Origin: Chryseobacterium sp. JV274
GTDB taxonomy: Bacteria; Bacteroidota; Bacteroidia; Flavobacteriales; Weeksellaceae
Assembly: GCF_903969135.1 (NCBI RefSeq)
Contig: NZ_LR824569.1
Location: forward strand, 2,170,001 to 2,234,000
Length of the DNA: 64,000 nucleotides
Direction: 5' to 3'
The first letter of the stretch is position 1. Every line of letters starts with the position of its first letter. Below the pieces are notes generated by a model, which was not told the origin of the DNA, searched no databases, and was given only the letters and a program-made list of their open reading frames with translations. The position numbers and the translations under genes were made by a program. Shown here in pieces: positions 15,402-23,049 of the stretch.

Positions 15402-15417
15402 TATGAGCAGAATCATA
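15402..15417. promoter_or_regulatory. TATGA-N6-TCATA palindrome, copy 3
   Basis: Arms TATGA/TCATA around GCAGAA, 30 nt upstream of the unit B hairpin. Confidence 0.5.
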
Positions 15418-15447
15418 AAGCTTTGATAAAACTTAATACATAGAAAC

Positions 15448-15594
15448 GGCCTCCTGACGGAGGCCTAAAAAACACAAATGATGAAAAAAATCTATTTAGA
15501 AAAATCCAAACAGAATATCGTAGAATCGTTCAATACAACTATTACTATTACATTTCTTCAGAAAAATATAATACAACATAGAAATAGAGAATGA
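15448..15594 (+). other. Hairpin plus 38-codon micro-ORF, unit B
   Basis: A perfect 7-bp stem GGCCTCC/GGAGGCC (15448-15454, 15459-15465) with tetraloop TGAC and no T run, then the 24-nt block shared with unit A. From ATG 15478 a 38-codon frame runs to TGA 15592-15594; it starts MMKKIYLEKSKQNIVESF and ends with a basic tail. No known family. The shared block includes the start codons, which favours a conserved translation-initiation region over coincidence. Confidence 0.45.
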
Positions 15595-15791
15595 ATACTT
15601 CTATAGAAACCTAACAGCATCCTGAAAATTGTATTAATAATATTTTACACAATTATAGCAATTTATTAGTTTTTATTCAATATAAAATTGATAAAAACAA
15701 AATAAAAAATGCAATTAATTATTTAAATAATTAAAAAACATTCATTTTCGAAAAGGGTAAATTTAGTTAAATAATTTCTTGCTCACAAGGT

Positions 15792-16232
15792 CTACTCCTC
15801 CCAAATGATCGGAATATACACCGTAATATATCCATCAGAATCTACCTGTGCGTCCGAAACCGTAGCAATTACCGTTCCATAACCTACCCAACCACCTTGT
15901 CCCTGCATAGCAGAAAAAGTATAAGTTCCTGCAGGAAGACCATTATAATATTGTGGCACAGACTGAAATCCACCACTGTAATAGGTATCATAAACTTCTC
16001 CGGTAACCATGTTTTCTGCAAGGAAACTTCCTACATCATAATTTCCGGAAAGAATTTTCGCCCCGCTTTTTGAAAGAAGACCATAACGGATCTTATACGT
16101 CTGGGTCTTTGGTGTGGTATCCGCTATTTCTGAACAGTTTTTATTGTTCTCTGTTATTTCATTAGAGGAAAATGAGGTTGCAACAGCCAGCAGTCCGATA
16201 CATGCTGATACTGTAAAAATTGATTTTTTCAT
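15792..16232 (-). CDS. Hypothetical secreted protein, 146 aa
   Basis: I do not recognise the family. Start at ATG 16232 is preferred over an upstream ATG because it opens directly on a signal peptide (MKKSIFTVSACIGLLAVATS). There is no lipobox cysteine at the cleavage region, so it is likely free in the periplasm or exported. The mature part is beta-rich and glycine/tyrosine-rich (YYSGGFQSVPQYYNGLPAGTY, then GQGGWVGYGTV), resembling a small beta-sandwich. It is a single gene facing a gene-poor region. Confidence 0.7.
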   Translation of the reverse strand: MKKSIFTVSACIGLLAVATSFSSNEITENNKNCSEIADTTPKTQTYKIRYGLLSKSGAKILSGNYDVGSFLAENMVTGEVYDTYYSGGFQSVPQYYNGLPAGTYTFSAMQGQGGWVGYGTVIATVSDAQVDSDGYITVYIPIIWEE

Positions 16233-16577
16233 ATTAAAAAGTAATTTGGTTCTCAAAAGTAATCAACTTATATGAATTGAGTAAAAACAATCAATGAACT
16301 AAAATTTACAAATCCAAATTCCGGAACGGTCTGAAATACTAATGATAGATTTACTTAAAGAATCAATTTCCCTTTTCTGAAGAAATTTTTAACATAAAAT
16401 AAAATTTCAATAGTAAACGCATAAAATCCCCATCAATAATACAAAAGTGAACAGTATTTAAAATTAATTCACTTTTCTCTGATCAATTTTAACACTCCTT
16501 AACTAAATTTTGGCTTCATAATTGAAAATACATTTAAATCAAAGTCATTTTGGCTTTACCTTATTAAAATTTGAATT
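16233..16577. other. Divergent promoter region with repeats
   Basis: 345 bp between two divergent genes. It has a 9-bp inverted repeat (AAAAGTGAA 16443-16451, TTCACTTTT 16468-16476) and a 10-bp direct repeat ATTTTGGCTT at 16507-16516 and 16547-16556, exactly 40 bp apart. A loose -7 match (TAAAATTTG) lies at 16565-16573, just before the lipoprotein ATG. Confidence 0.5.
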
Positions 16578-17129
16578 ATGAGAAAGATAGTATTAGCAGG
16601 TTTTTTATCCGTCTTTTTAATGACGGCCTGCAAGAAAGATGACAGCGTTGCTGAGAAATCACTGGAAGCACAGAAACTTGAATTTCAGGCCAGACAACTT
16701 GAAATAGAAAAACAAAAACTGGCTATTGAAAAAGAAAAGATGGTCTATGAAGCTCAGAAAAAAGCAGACAGCATATCTGAAACCAAAAAAGCAAGAGCTG
16801 CTGCTGAAAATAATTCAAGACCACAGGTAATCAGAGAAACAAGAACAATATATAGAGACAGAAACTCAAATTCCGGCTCATCAGGAAGTAACGGAAGTTA
16901 TGCCAATAACGGAAGTGGAGCTTCACAGGGAACTACCCAGAAAAAAGGATGGAGTAAAGCAGCCAAAGGAACCGTAATTGGTACTGTAGGTGGAGCTGCG
17001 GCAGGAGCACTCATCGCTAAGAAAAACAGAGGACTCGGAGCTGTAATTGGTGGTGTTGTAGGTGGTGCCACAGGTTATACCATCGGTAGATCGCAAGATA
17101 GAAAAGACGGAAGGGTACAACCCCGTTAA
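16578..17129 (+). CDS. Lipoprotein with coiled coil and glycine zipper
   Basis: 183 residues. The signal peptide ends in LMTAC with the lipidation cysteine at C18. Residues 28-75 form a highly charged coiled coil rich in E, K, Q and A. A Ser/Gly/Asn linker follows. The C-terminal third is a glycine zipper: KGTVIGTVGGAAAGALIAKK and then GLGAVIGGVVGGATGYTIG, which resembles YMGG-like or OmpA-type Gly-zipper domains that insert in or span membranes. It is probably an envelope-stability protein; the exact role is unknown. A terminator hairpin follows the stop. Confidence 0.82.
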   Translation: MRKIVLAGFLSVFLMTACKKDDSVAEKSLEAQKLEFQARQLEIEKQKLAIEKEKMVYEAQKKADSISETKKARAAAENNSRPQVIRETRTIYRDRNSNSGSSGSNGSYANNGSGASQGTTQKKGWSKAAKGTVIGTVGGAAAGALIAKKNRGLGAVIGGVVGGATGYTIGRSQDRKDGRVQPR

Positions 17130-17152
17130 TAAATATTTTCACAATAAATATA

Positions 17153-17183
17153 AAGATTGCTTATTTTTAAGCAATCTTTTTTT
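17153..17183 (+). terminator. Terminator of the glycine-zipper lipoprotein
   Basis: Perfect 11-bp stem AAGATTGCTTA (17153-17163) and TAAGCAATCTT (17168-17178) plus a T run. It overlaps the first codons of the longest frame of the next gene, so that gene must start downstream. Confidence 0.9.
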
Positions 17184-18818
17184 ATGCTATTGATTCTGTT
17201 TTCTTCAATTCTCATCATTCCTGTCTTAATGGGTTGGGGGAAAATCATGGAAAATATCTCAGGGGTTTTATTCCAGGGAATCTCAGGAAAAATCCTATCC
17301 GGAATCTTGGGAATAAGCCTGATATGGACACTTATTTCATTTTTTTTCCCTTTAAATATTTATATAGAAACAATTTCAATACTTTTGGGATTATTCTTTT
17401 TCTTTAGAAACAGACTCTACAGGGAGTTTTATCAGTTTTCAAAAAAAGATTTCACATTAATGAGTGCTGCAACTCTTATTATCATACTCGCAGGCTCTTA
17501 TTATCCTTATATACTAGATCATTTTGGCTATTACATCCCAACTCTTCAGTGGCTTACAGAATATGGGCTGGTAAAAGGAATTTCAAACGTTGATCTCACG
17601 CTGGGACAAATGTCTGTCTGGCATATTTTCCAGGCTGGATTTTCCAATTTCTCTGACCCGTTTTTAAGAATCAATGCTGTATTACTGATTATTTACACCC
17701 TTTATATCATCGAACGGAAAAACTGGATACACCTTTGTTTCCTGCCGGTCTTATTATTGTTTACGCAATCTCCAAGCCCGGACCTTCCTGTTATTATTTT
17801 TTCACTGATTATCTTAAATGAGCTCATAGCCGGAAACAGAAATACAACTCTTCTTTTTGCCTTTTCAGTTTTTGTTTTTGCTATAAAACCTACCATGATA
17901 TGGCTGCCCCTATTAGTATTTTCAAGCTCTGTTTTTATTTTCAAAAACAATTTCAGACAATTACTTTTAGGAATTCTGATTCTTTTACTGTTCTTTATTA
18001 AAAATATATGGACATTCGGTTTTCCTGTTTTTCCTGTAGCAATGGGTGATTTGGGTGTATCCTGGAAACCCAATCCGGAAGTACTAAAAATTTCGTCACA
18101 GTTTGCCATCATGAAGACCTATGATATGCAGTATACCTATGAAGAAATTCAAAAATTTTCAACAGCAGATCATATTAAAAACTGGGTTTCTCTGGAAGGA
18201 ATCAAATCAAAGATTAATATTCTTTTTGTCCTGAGTTTAATTATTTTTTCTGTATTTGCCTGGATAAAAAAGAAAAAACTCATCACGCTGATCTGTATTT
18301 CTTTGTTGGTAAAAAGTATATTGATCCTTGCGTTTTCCGCTCAATACAGATTTTTTATCGATGTTTTCTTTGTGGTATTTTTTGTTCTGTTTCATGAATA
18401 TTTTAATCAGAAGAAATCCATTATTGTTTTTTCAGTTTTAAGCTTATTTTTCATTTCAATGTTATCCTTTCCGGCATTTATTCAAAAATACATTCCGAGT
18501 TTCAGGGTAGGAAGCTTTATGACAGGATTTAAAACAGAACAGCTTTACAAGCCTTCAAGCTATGCATACCATCAGTTTAATACATTTAAAATCGGCAATT
18601 TTAAATTTAATGTTTCTCACAATTACCCTTACAGTTTTGACACTCCTCTTCCAGCCGTTACCCCATTCTATATTTTTGATGATGTAAAAGCAGGTATTTT
18701 CCCTCAGCTTTCAGACAAAAATGACGTCAAAAAAGGATTTATATGGAAAAAAATGACTTCGGAAGAAAAAAAAGAAGCCCAAAAGGTTATCAATAATATC
18801 AAAAACAGTGATAAATAG
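17184..18818 (+). CDS. Polytopic membrane protein (LIC_10190-like), function unknown
   Basis: 544 residues from ATG 17184. A longer frame from TTG 17157 is rejected because it runs through the preceding terminator. About twelve hydrophobic segments spread over residues 1-420 with short charged loops, then a soluble C-terminal part (about 440-544). The N-terminal LLILFSSILIIPVLMGWGK and the overall plan remind me of the LIC_10190 family and of GT-C-type membrane glycosyltransferases. An early GYYIPTLQWLTEYG loop after the third or fourth segment would fit a GT-C active-site loop, but I see no decisive motif. Confidence 0.65.
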   Translation: MLLILFSSILIIPVLMGWGKIMENISGVLFQGISGKILSGILGISLIWTLISFFFPLNIYIETISILLGLFFFFRNRLYREFYQFSKKDFTLMSAATLIIILAGSYYPYILDHFGYYIPTLQWLTEYGLVKGISNVDLTLGQMSVWHIFQAGFSNFSDPFLRINAVLLIIYTLYIIERKNWIHLCFLPVLLLFTQSPSPDLPVIIFSLIILNELIAGNRNTTLLFAFSVFVFAIKPTMIWLPLLVFSSSVFIFKNNFRQLLLGILILLLFFIKNIWTFGFPVFPVAMGDLGVSWKPNPEVLKISSQFAIMKTYDMQYTYEEIQKFSTADHIKNWVSLEGIKSKINILFVLSLIIFSVFAWIKKKKLITLICISLLVKSILILAFSAQYRFFIDVFFVVFFVLFHEYFNQKKSIIVFSVLSLFFISMLSFPAFIQKYIPSFRVGSFMTGFKTEQLYKPSSYAYHQFNTFKIGNFKFNVSHNYPYSFDTPLPAVTPFYIFDDVKAGIFPQLSDKNDVKKGFIWKKMTSEEKKEAQKVINNIKNSDK

Positions 18819-18856
18819 AACAAATCCAGAAACTTTATTATCTGAAGAAAAAAAGG

Positions 18857-18864
18857 TAATTTTG
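18857..18864 (+). promoter_or_regulatory. -7 box of aroC, leaderless spacing
   Basis: TAATTTTG, perfect TAnnTTTG, ending only 4 nt before the aroC ATG; the transcript would begin at or next to the start codon. Confidence 0.6.
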
Positions 18865-18868
18865 TACT

Positions 18869-19939
18869 ATGTTCAACACATTAGGTAATCTTCTTAGTCT
18901 TACAACATTTGGAGAAAGTCACGGAGTGGCTTATGGCGGTATCATCAATAATTTTCCGGCAGGTTTAACGGTAGATCTCGATAAGGTTCAATACGAACTG
19001 AACCGAAGAAAACCTGGCCAGTCAGCAATTGTTACTCAAAGAAAAGAAAGTGACACAGTAAAGTTTCTTTCAGGAATCTTTGATGGAAAAACAACAGGTA
19101 CCCCAATTGGTTTTATCATTGAAAACGAAAATCAGAAATCGAAAGATTATGATCACATCGCAGGGGCATATCGTCCAAGCCATGCTGATTTTACCTATGA
19201 CCAGAAATTTGGTTTCAGAGACCATCGTGGTGGCGGAAAATCTTCTGCAAGGGAAACCATGAACTGGGTGGTTGCCGGAGCACTTGCCAAGCAGCTTTTA
19301 CCAAACATTGAGATCAATGCTTACGTTTCTTCTGTAGGTGATATTTTCTGTGAAAAACCATATCAGGCTTTAGATTTTTCCCAAACAGAAAGCAATGATG
19401 TTCGTTGTCCTGATGCTGAAACGGCTGAAAAGATGATTTCAAGAATCAAAGAAATCAAAAAAGAAGGTAACACTATCGGAGGAACAATCACTTGTGTGAT
19501 TAAAAATGTTCCCGTAGGAATTGGTGAACCTATATTTTCGAAACTTCAGGCTGAGCTTGCAAAAGCAATGCTGAACATCAATGCCTGCAAAGGTTTTGAG
19601 TATGGAAGCGGTTTCTGCGGTGCTAAGATGACAGGAAAAGAGCATAATGATGCCTTCAATACAGATTTTACTACAAAATCGAATCTTTCAGGAGGTATCC
19701 AGGGTGGAATTTCCAATGGAATGGACATCTATTTCCGTGTCGCATTCAAACCTGTGGCAACTATTCTGAGACCTCAGGACAGTATTGATAAAGAAGGAAA
19801 TCCTGTGATCGTAGAAGGTAAGGGACGTCACGATCCTTGTGTGGTTCCAAGAGCGGTTCCTGTAGTGGAAAGTCTTGCTGCATTTGTGCTGGCAGACCTG
19901 TTTCTGATCAACAAAACAAGAAATATCAATAATTTTTAA
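18869..19939 (+). CDS. aroC: Chorismate synthase
   Basis: Last step of the shikimate pathway: removes phosphate from EPSP to give chorismate using reduced FMN. Signatures: LTTFGESHG (residues 11-19), [17 protein letters not shown], and [29 protein letters not shown] (in pieces around residues 105-135), which hold the FMN and substrate contacts. C-terminal [17 protein letters not shown] is also conserved. 356 residues. Two thioredoxin-like genes follow closely (17 nt). Confidence 0.97.
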   Translation: MFNTLGNLLSLTTFGESHGVAYGGIINNFPAGLTVDLDKVQYELNRRKPGQSAIVTQRKESDTVKFLSGIFDGKTTGTPIGFIIENENQKSKDYDHIAGAYRPSHADFTYDQKFGFRDHRGGGKSSARETMNWVVAGALAKQLLPNIEINAYVSSVGDIFCEKPYQALDFSQTESNDVRCPDAETAEKMISRIKEIKKEGNTIGGTITCVIKNVPVGIGEPIFSKLQAELAKAMLNINACKGFEYGSGFCGAKMTGKEHNDAFNTDFTTKSNLSGGIQGGISNGMDIYFRVAFKPVATILRPQDSIDKEGNPVIVEGKGRHDPCVVPRAVPVVESLAAFVLADLFLINKTRNINNF

Positions 19940-19956
19940 CATAAATATTTTTGGTA

Positions 19957-20520
19957 ATGAAAAATTACTGGGATAAAGGAATTTCTTTTGAGGAATATCT
20001 TCAGATTGCAAAAGAAAGATTAGAGAATCCTGCCAACCAGCAGGAAGCTGACTATAAACAATATTATGAACTGGGTCTCCAGAGAATGGACCGAACGGTA
20101 AAGAAATACGTTCCGGATGAAGATCAGCTGAAAGAACTCGCTGCTAAAAATTTTGACGGAAAGATTTTAATCATTTCTGAAGCATGGTGCGGAGATGCAA
20201 GCGCAACTGTTCCTGCTGTCTTTAGATTTTTTGAGGGACATAATGAAGTAAGAGTATTCCTGAGAGATAGTGATAAGAGCCTAATTAATCAGTTTCTGAC
20301 CAATGGCACGGAATCTATTCCTAAGGTACTTATCCTGGATAAAGACCTGAATGTAAAAAATTCATGGGGCCCTCGTCCTAAATACGGGTATGAACTGTTG
20401 ATGAAATATAAAGCTGATCCTGAAGCGTACCCAAAAGATATGTTCTACAATGATCTGCAGATATATTATGCTAAGAACAGAGGAAAAGATGCTGTTCAGG
20501 AAATTTTAGATCTTCTATAA
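19957..20520 (+). CDS. Thioredoxin-family protein with WCGDAS instead of CxxC
   Basis: 187 residues from ATG 19957 (an in-frame TTG lies six bases earlier). After an alpha-helical N-terminal third comes a thioredoxin fold: ILIISEAWCGDASATVPA (about residues 70-87), and cis-proline SIPKVLIL near 120-127. The active-site region has C78 followed by G-D-A-S, so the second cysteine of CxxC is missing. It cannot work as an ordinary disulfide reductase but might act as a monothiol or binding protein. The family is common in Flavobacteriia. The next gene, a TlpA-type protein with a full CxxC, starts 9 nt later. Confidence 0.85.
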   Translation: MKNYWDKGISFEEYLQIAKERLENPANQQEADYKQYYELGLQRMDRTVKKYVPDEDQLKELAAKNFDGKILIISEAWCGDASATVPAVFRFFEGHNEVRVFLRDSDKSLINQFLTNGTESIPKVLILDKDLNVKNSWGPRPKYGYELLMKYKADPEAYPKDMFYNDLQIYYAKNRGKDAVQEILDLL

Positions 20521-20529
20521 AAAAGAGAC

Positions 20530-21069
20530 ATGAAAAAGAGTATCATTTATATTGTAATAATAGCTCTCATCGGTATTGTTGCATTTGTTCCGGGAATAAG
20601 AAATTTTCTAAAGGATACATTTTTCCCTGTTGCAACCATTGAAAACGCTGTACATATCAGTGAAGAAGATTACAACATAGAACTTAAAGGAATCAATGCA
20701 CCAAGTACGAATCTTAAAAACTTTAAGGATAAAGGGATTTTTCTGAACTTCTGGGGAACCTGGTGCCCGCCATGCAGAAAAGAATGGCCTTCTATTCAGA
20801 AACTGTATGATACCAGAAAAGATCATGTAGATTTTGTATTGATTGCCATGAATGATAAGGAAGATGATATAAGAAAGTTTTTGAAAGAAAATAACTATAC
20901 CGTTCCTGTATATATTGCTCAAAGCCCAATTTCTGAGAAAATTCTTCCCAAGGTATTCCCAACCACTTTCCTGCTGGATAAGCATGGAAGAATCCTTATC
21001 AAAGAAGATGCGACAAAAGATTGGGACACAGAGACTGTACATCAGTTCATTGACAATATTATCAAATAA
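20530..21069 (+). CDS. TlpA-type membrane-anchored thioredoxin
   Basis: 179 residues with one N-terminal membrane anchor (residues 5-22) and a periplasmic thioredoxin domain. The redox site is GTWCPPCRKEWP, cysteines C79 and C82, followed by FPTTFLLDKHGRI with the cis-proline. TlpA/ResA proteins reduce periplasmic disulfides, for example during cytochrome c maturation. It forms a pair with the CxxC-lacking thioredoxin 9 nt upstream. Confidence 0.92.
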   Translation: MKKSIIYIVIIALIGIVAFVPGIRNFLKDTFFPVATIENAVHISEEDYNIELKGINAPSTNLKNFKDKGIFLNFWGTWCPPCRKEWPSIQKLYDTRKDHVDFVLIAMNDKEDDIRKFLKENNYTVPVYIAQSPISEKILPKVFPTTFLLDKHGRILIKEDATKDWDTETVHQFIDNIIK

Positions 21070-21152
21070 TATTTTAACTAAATTTTATAATTTATTGGTA
21101 CAGGATTTGTGAAATTTATAGCATTGAAAAATTTATTAAATCCAAACACAAA

Positions 21153-21494
21153 ATGAAATATTCAAAATTAAATCTTGCAAAAGAAGCCATCAATCATAAG
21201 GGCTTTATAAAAAAGATCCCTGATATTTTCAGAATGGTCAAAATGTGGAGAAAAGGAATGTATCCGATGAAATCCATAGACATTATTCTTCCTTTACTGG
21301 GAATTTTATATGTACTCTCTCCTATTGACCTGCTTCCTGAATTTGTTATACCGGTACTTGGAGTCATGGATGATCTGGCAGTATTGTCGCTCACCATTCC
21401 TAAGCTCATCAAAGAGGTTGACAAATTTTTATTATGGGAAGCCGAACAAAAATACAGAGGCGCTCAATTGATTGATGCTGAAATCGTAAAATAA
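21153..21494 (+). CDS. YkvA family (DUF1232) small membrane protein
   Basis: 113 residues. The DUF1232 core is present: YVLSPIDLLPEFVIPVLGVMDDLAVL (conserved SPIDLLPE and DD), within a hydrophobic hairpin around residues 45-85. The function of the family is unknown. It has its own start 83 nt after the TlpA gene and is followed by a terminator. Confidence 0.9.
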   Translation: MKYSKLNLAKEAINHKGFIKKIPDIFRMVKMWRKGMYPMKSIDIILPLLGILYVLSPIDLLPEFVIPVLGVMDDLAVLSLTIPKLIKEVDKFLLWEAEQKYRGAQLIDAEIVK

Positions 21495-21514
21495 TAGTTT
21501 ATTATATTTTTCAC

Positions 21515-21545
21515 ACCATCCTGGTCTATTCGGGGTGGTTTTTTA
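21515..21545 (+). terminator. Terminator of the YkvA gene
   Basis: 7-bp stem ACCATCC (21515-21521) with GGGTGGT (21533-21539), one G-U pair, then T6. Confidence 0.7.
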
Positions 21546-21588
21546 TTTACAAATGAACGATTAATTTTTAAGCTTTATTTCAATTCCT

Positions 21589-21596
21589 TAAATTTG
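21589..21596 (+). promoter_or_regulatory. -7 box of the UMP synthase gene
   Basis: TAAATTTG, perfect match, 19 nt before the ATG at 21616. Confidence 0.55.
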
Positions 21597-21615
21597 CAAT
21601 ATCTAATAAAAAATA

Positions 21616-22995
21616 ATGGAAAGTAAAAAAGAATTCTTCTTAGAGTGCTACAAACTAGGCATCATCAAATTTGGTAGGTTTACCCTAAAAAGTGGTATTG
21701 AAAGTCCTTTTTATGTAGACTTAAGACCTTTGGCTTCAGATCCTAAAATTTTAAAAAATCTTGCTAATTATTTACTGGAAATGCTTCCGCTGGATAATTT
21801 TGATTTAATCTGTGGAGTTCCTTATGCTGCTCTTCCTATGGCGACTGCAATGTCTCTGGAAAGCTACATTCCATTAATTATTAAAAGAAAAGAAGCTAAA
21901 AGCTACGGTACGAAAAAACTGATTGAAGGAATTTATCAGAAAGGACAAAATTGTCTTTTGGTAGAAGATGTGATCACATCAGGAAAATCTTTGTTCGAAA
22001 CCATTCCTGAAATAGAGCAGGAAGATCTTAAAGTTTCTGATATTGTAGTGGTATTGGACAGAGAGCAGGGAGGAAAACAGCTATTGGAAAGTAAAGGATA
22101 CAGAGTACACACTCTTTTCAATATTTCGGAAGTATGTGATATTCTTCAGGAAACTGGTGAATTGTCAGATGAAGAAGTAAAAAGAATTCAGGATTTCCTT
22201 CAGGGGAACCATATTCAGTTTGAAGAGGAAACAAGATCTTCTTACGAGCAGAAGCTTCAGACTGCACAACATTCAGTTTCAAAAAAATTACTGGAAACGG
22301 CTTTAGCAAAAAAATCAAACCTTATTGCTTCTGCAGATGTTACTACAACTCAGGAGTTACTGGAACTTGCTGAAAAAGTAGGCCCTCACATCATTGCTTT
22401 AAAAACGCATATTGATATTATTTCTGATTTTGATTACGAAAAAACAATCACTCCTTTAAAAGCTATTGCTGCAAAACACCAGTTCTTACTGATGGAGGAC
22501 AGAAAATTTGCCGATATTGGAAATACTCAGGAGCTTCAGTTCACAAGCGGTGTTTTCAAAATTACAAATTGGGCAGATTTCGTAACATCTCAGGTTATCG
22601 GAGGTTTTGAATCACTAGACTGCTTCAAAAATGTAGGAGTGGTAGCAATTGTCGGAATGTCTTCCAAAGGAGCATTGACAACCGCAAGCTATCGTGAAGA
22701 AGCTTTAAAAGTAGCTTTATCTCATCCTAATGTAATTGGTGGAGTATCTCAGAACAAAATCCCTGAAGACCTTTTATTATTCACTCCGGGAGTTAATCTT
22801 GCAGACTCCGGTGATGGTAAAGGACAGCAGTACAATACACCGGAACATGTTTTCAAAACGCTGCATACAGATTTTATCATTGTGGGAAGAGGAATCTACA
22901 AATCTGATAATCCTGAAGCATCTGCGATTACTTATAAGACAGAGGGTTGGAACGCGTATATTAATTCTTTGGAAAAAAAAGCAATTCAGGGTTAA
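21616..22995 (+). CDS. Fused orotate phosphoribosyltransferase / OMP decarboxylase (UMP synthase)
   Basis: One protein of 459 residues for the last two steps of UMP synthesis. Residues 1 to about 195 are the OPRT domain: KSGIESPFYVDLR, GVPYAALPMA, and the PRPP loop LLVEDVITSG at 114-123. Residues about 220-459 are the decarboxylase: D241 in ASADVT, K263 in ALKTHIDI, and the D295-x-K297-x-x-D300 set in MEDRKFADIG, the catalytic Asp-Lys-Asp array. The EDRKFADIG and KTHIDI wording is that of the eukaryotic-type decarboxylase, and the order OPRT-ODC is that of animal and plant UMPS. Both sets of key residues are intact. Confidence 0.95.
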   Translation: MESKKEFFLECYKLGIIKFGRFTLKSGIESPFYVDLRPLASDPKILKNLANYLLEMLPLDNFDLICGVPYAALPMATAMSLESYIPLIIKRKEAKSYGTKKLIEGIYQKGQNCLLVEDVITSGKSLFETIPEIEQEDLKVSDIVVVLDREQGGKQLLESKGYRVHTLFNISEVCDILQETGELSDEEVKRIQDFLQGNHIQFEEETRSSYEQKLQTAQHSVSKKLLETALAKKSNLIASADVTTTQELLELAEKVGPHIIALKTHIDIISDFDYEKTITPLKAIAAKHQFLLMEDRKFADIGNTQELQFTSGVFKITNWADFVTSQVIGGFESLDCFKNVGVVAIVGMSSKGALTTASYREEALKVALSHPNVIGGVSQNKIPEDLLLFTPGVNLADSGDGKGQQYNTPEHVFKTLHTDFIIVGRGIYKSDNPEASAITYKTEGWNAYINSLEKKAIQG

Positions 22996-23049
22996 AAAAC
23001 CTATAAAGTATATACAAAATAAGTTATATTTGGGCTTTATCACGAATAT

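Larger units (their letters stand above)
15341..15791. other. AT-rich gap with palindrome and unit B
   Basis: About 450 bp without an accepted gene. It contains palindrome copy 3 (15402-15417) and the hairpin/micro-ORF unit at 15448-15594. The remainder (15595-15791) is very AT-rich and shows nothing I can name. Confidence 0.5.

Noticed and set aside
15448..15465. Hairpin GGCCTCC-TGAC-GGAGGCC considered as a terminator
   Set aside because: No T run follows on the plus strand or on the minus strand; the shared downstream block suggests a different role.
17157..17183. N-terminal extension of the polytopic membrane protein from TTG 17157
   Set aside because: These bases are the right part of a perfect terminator of the preceding gene.
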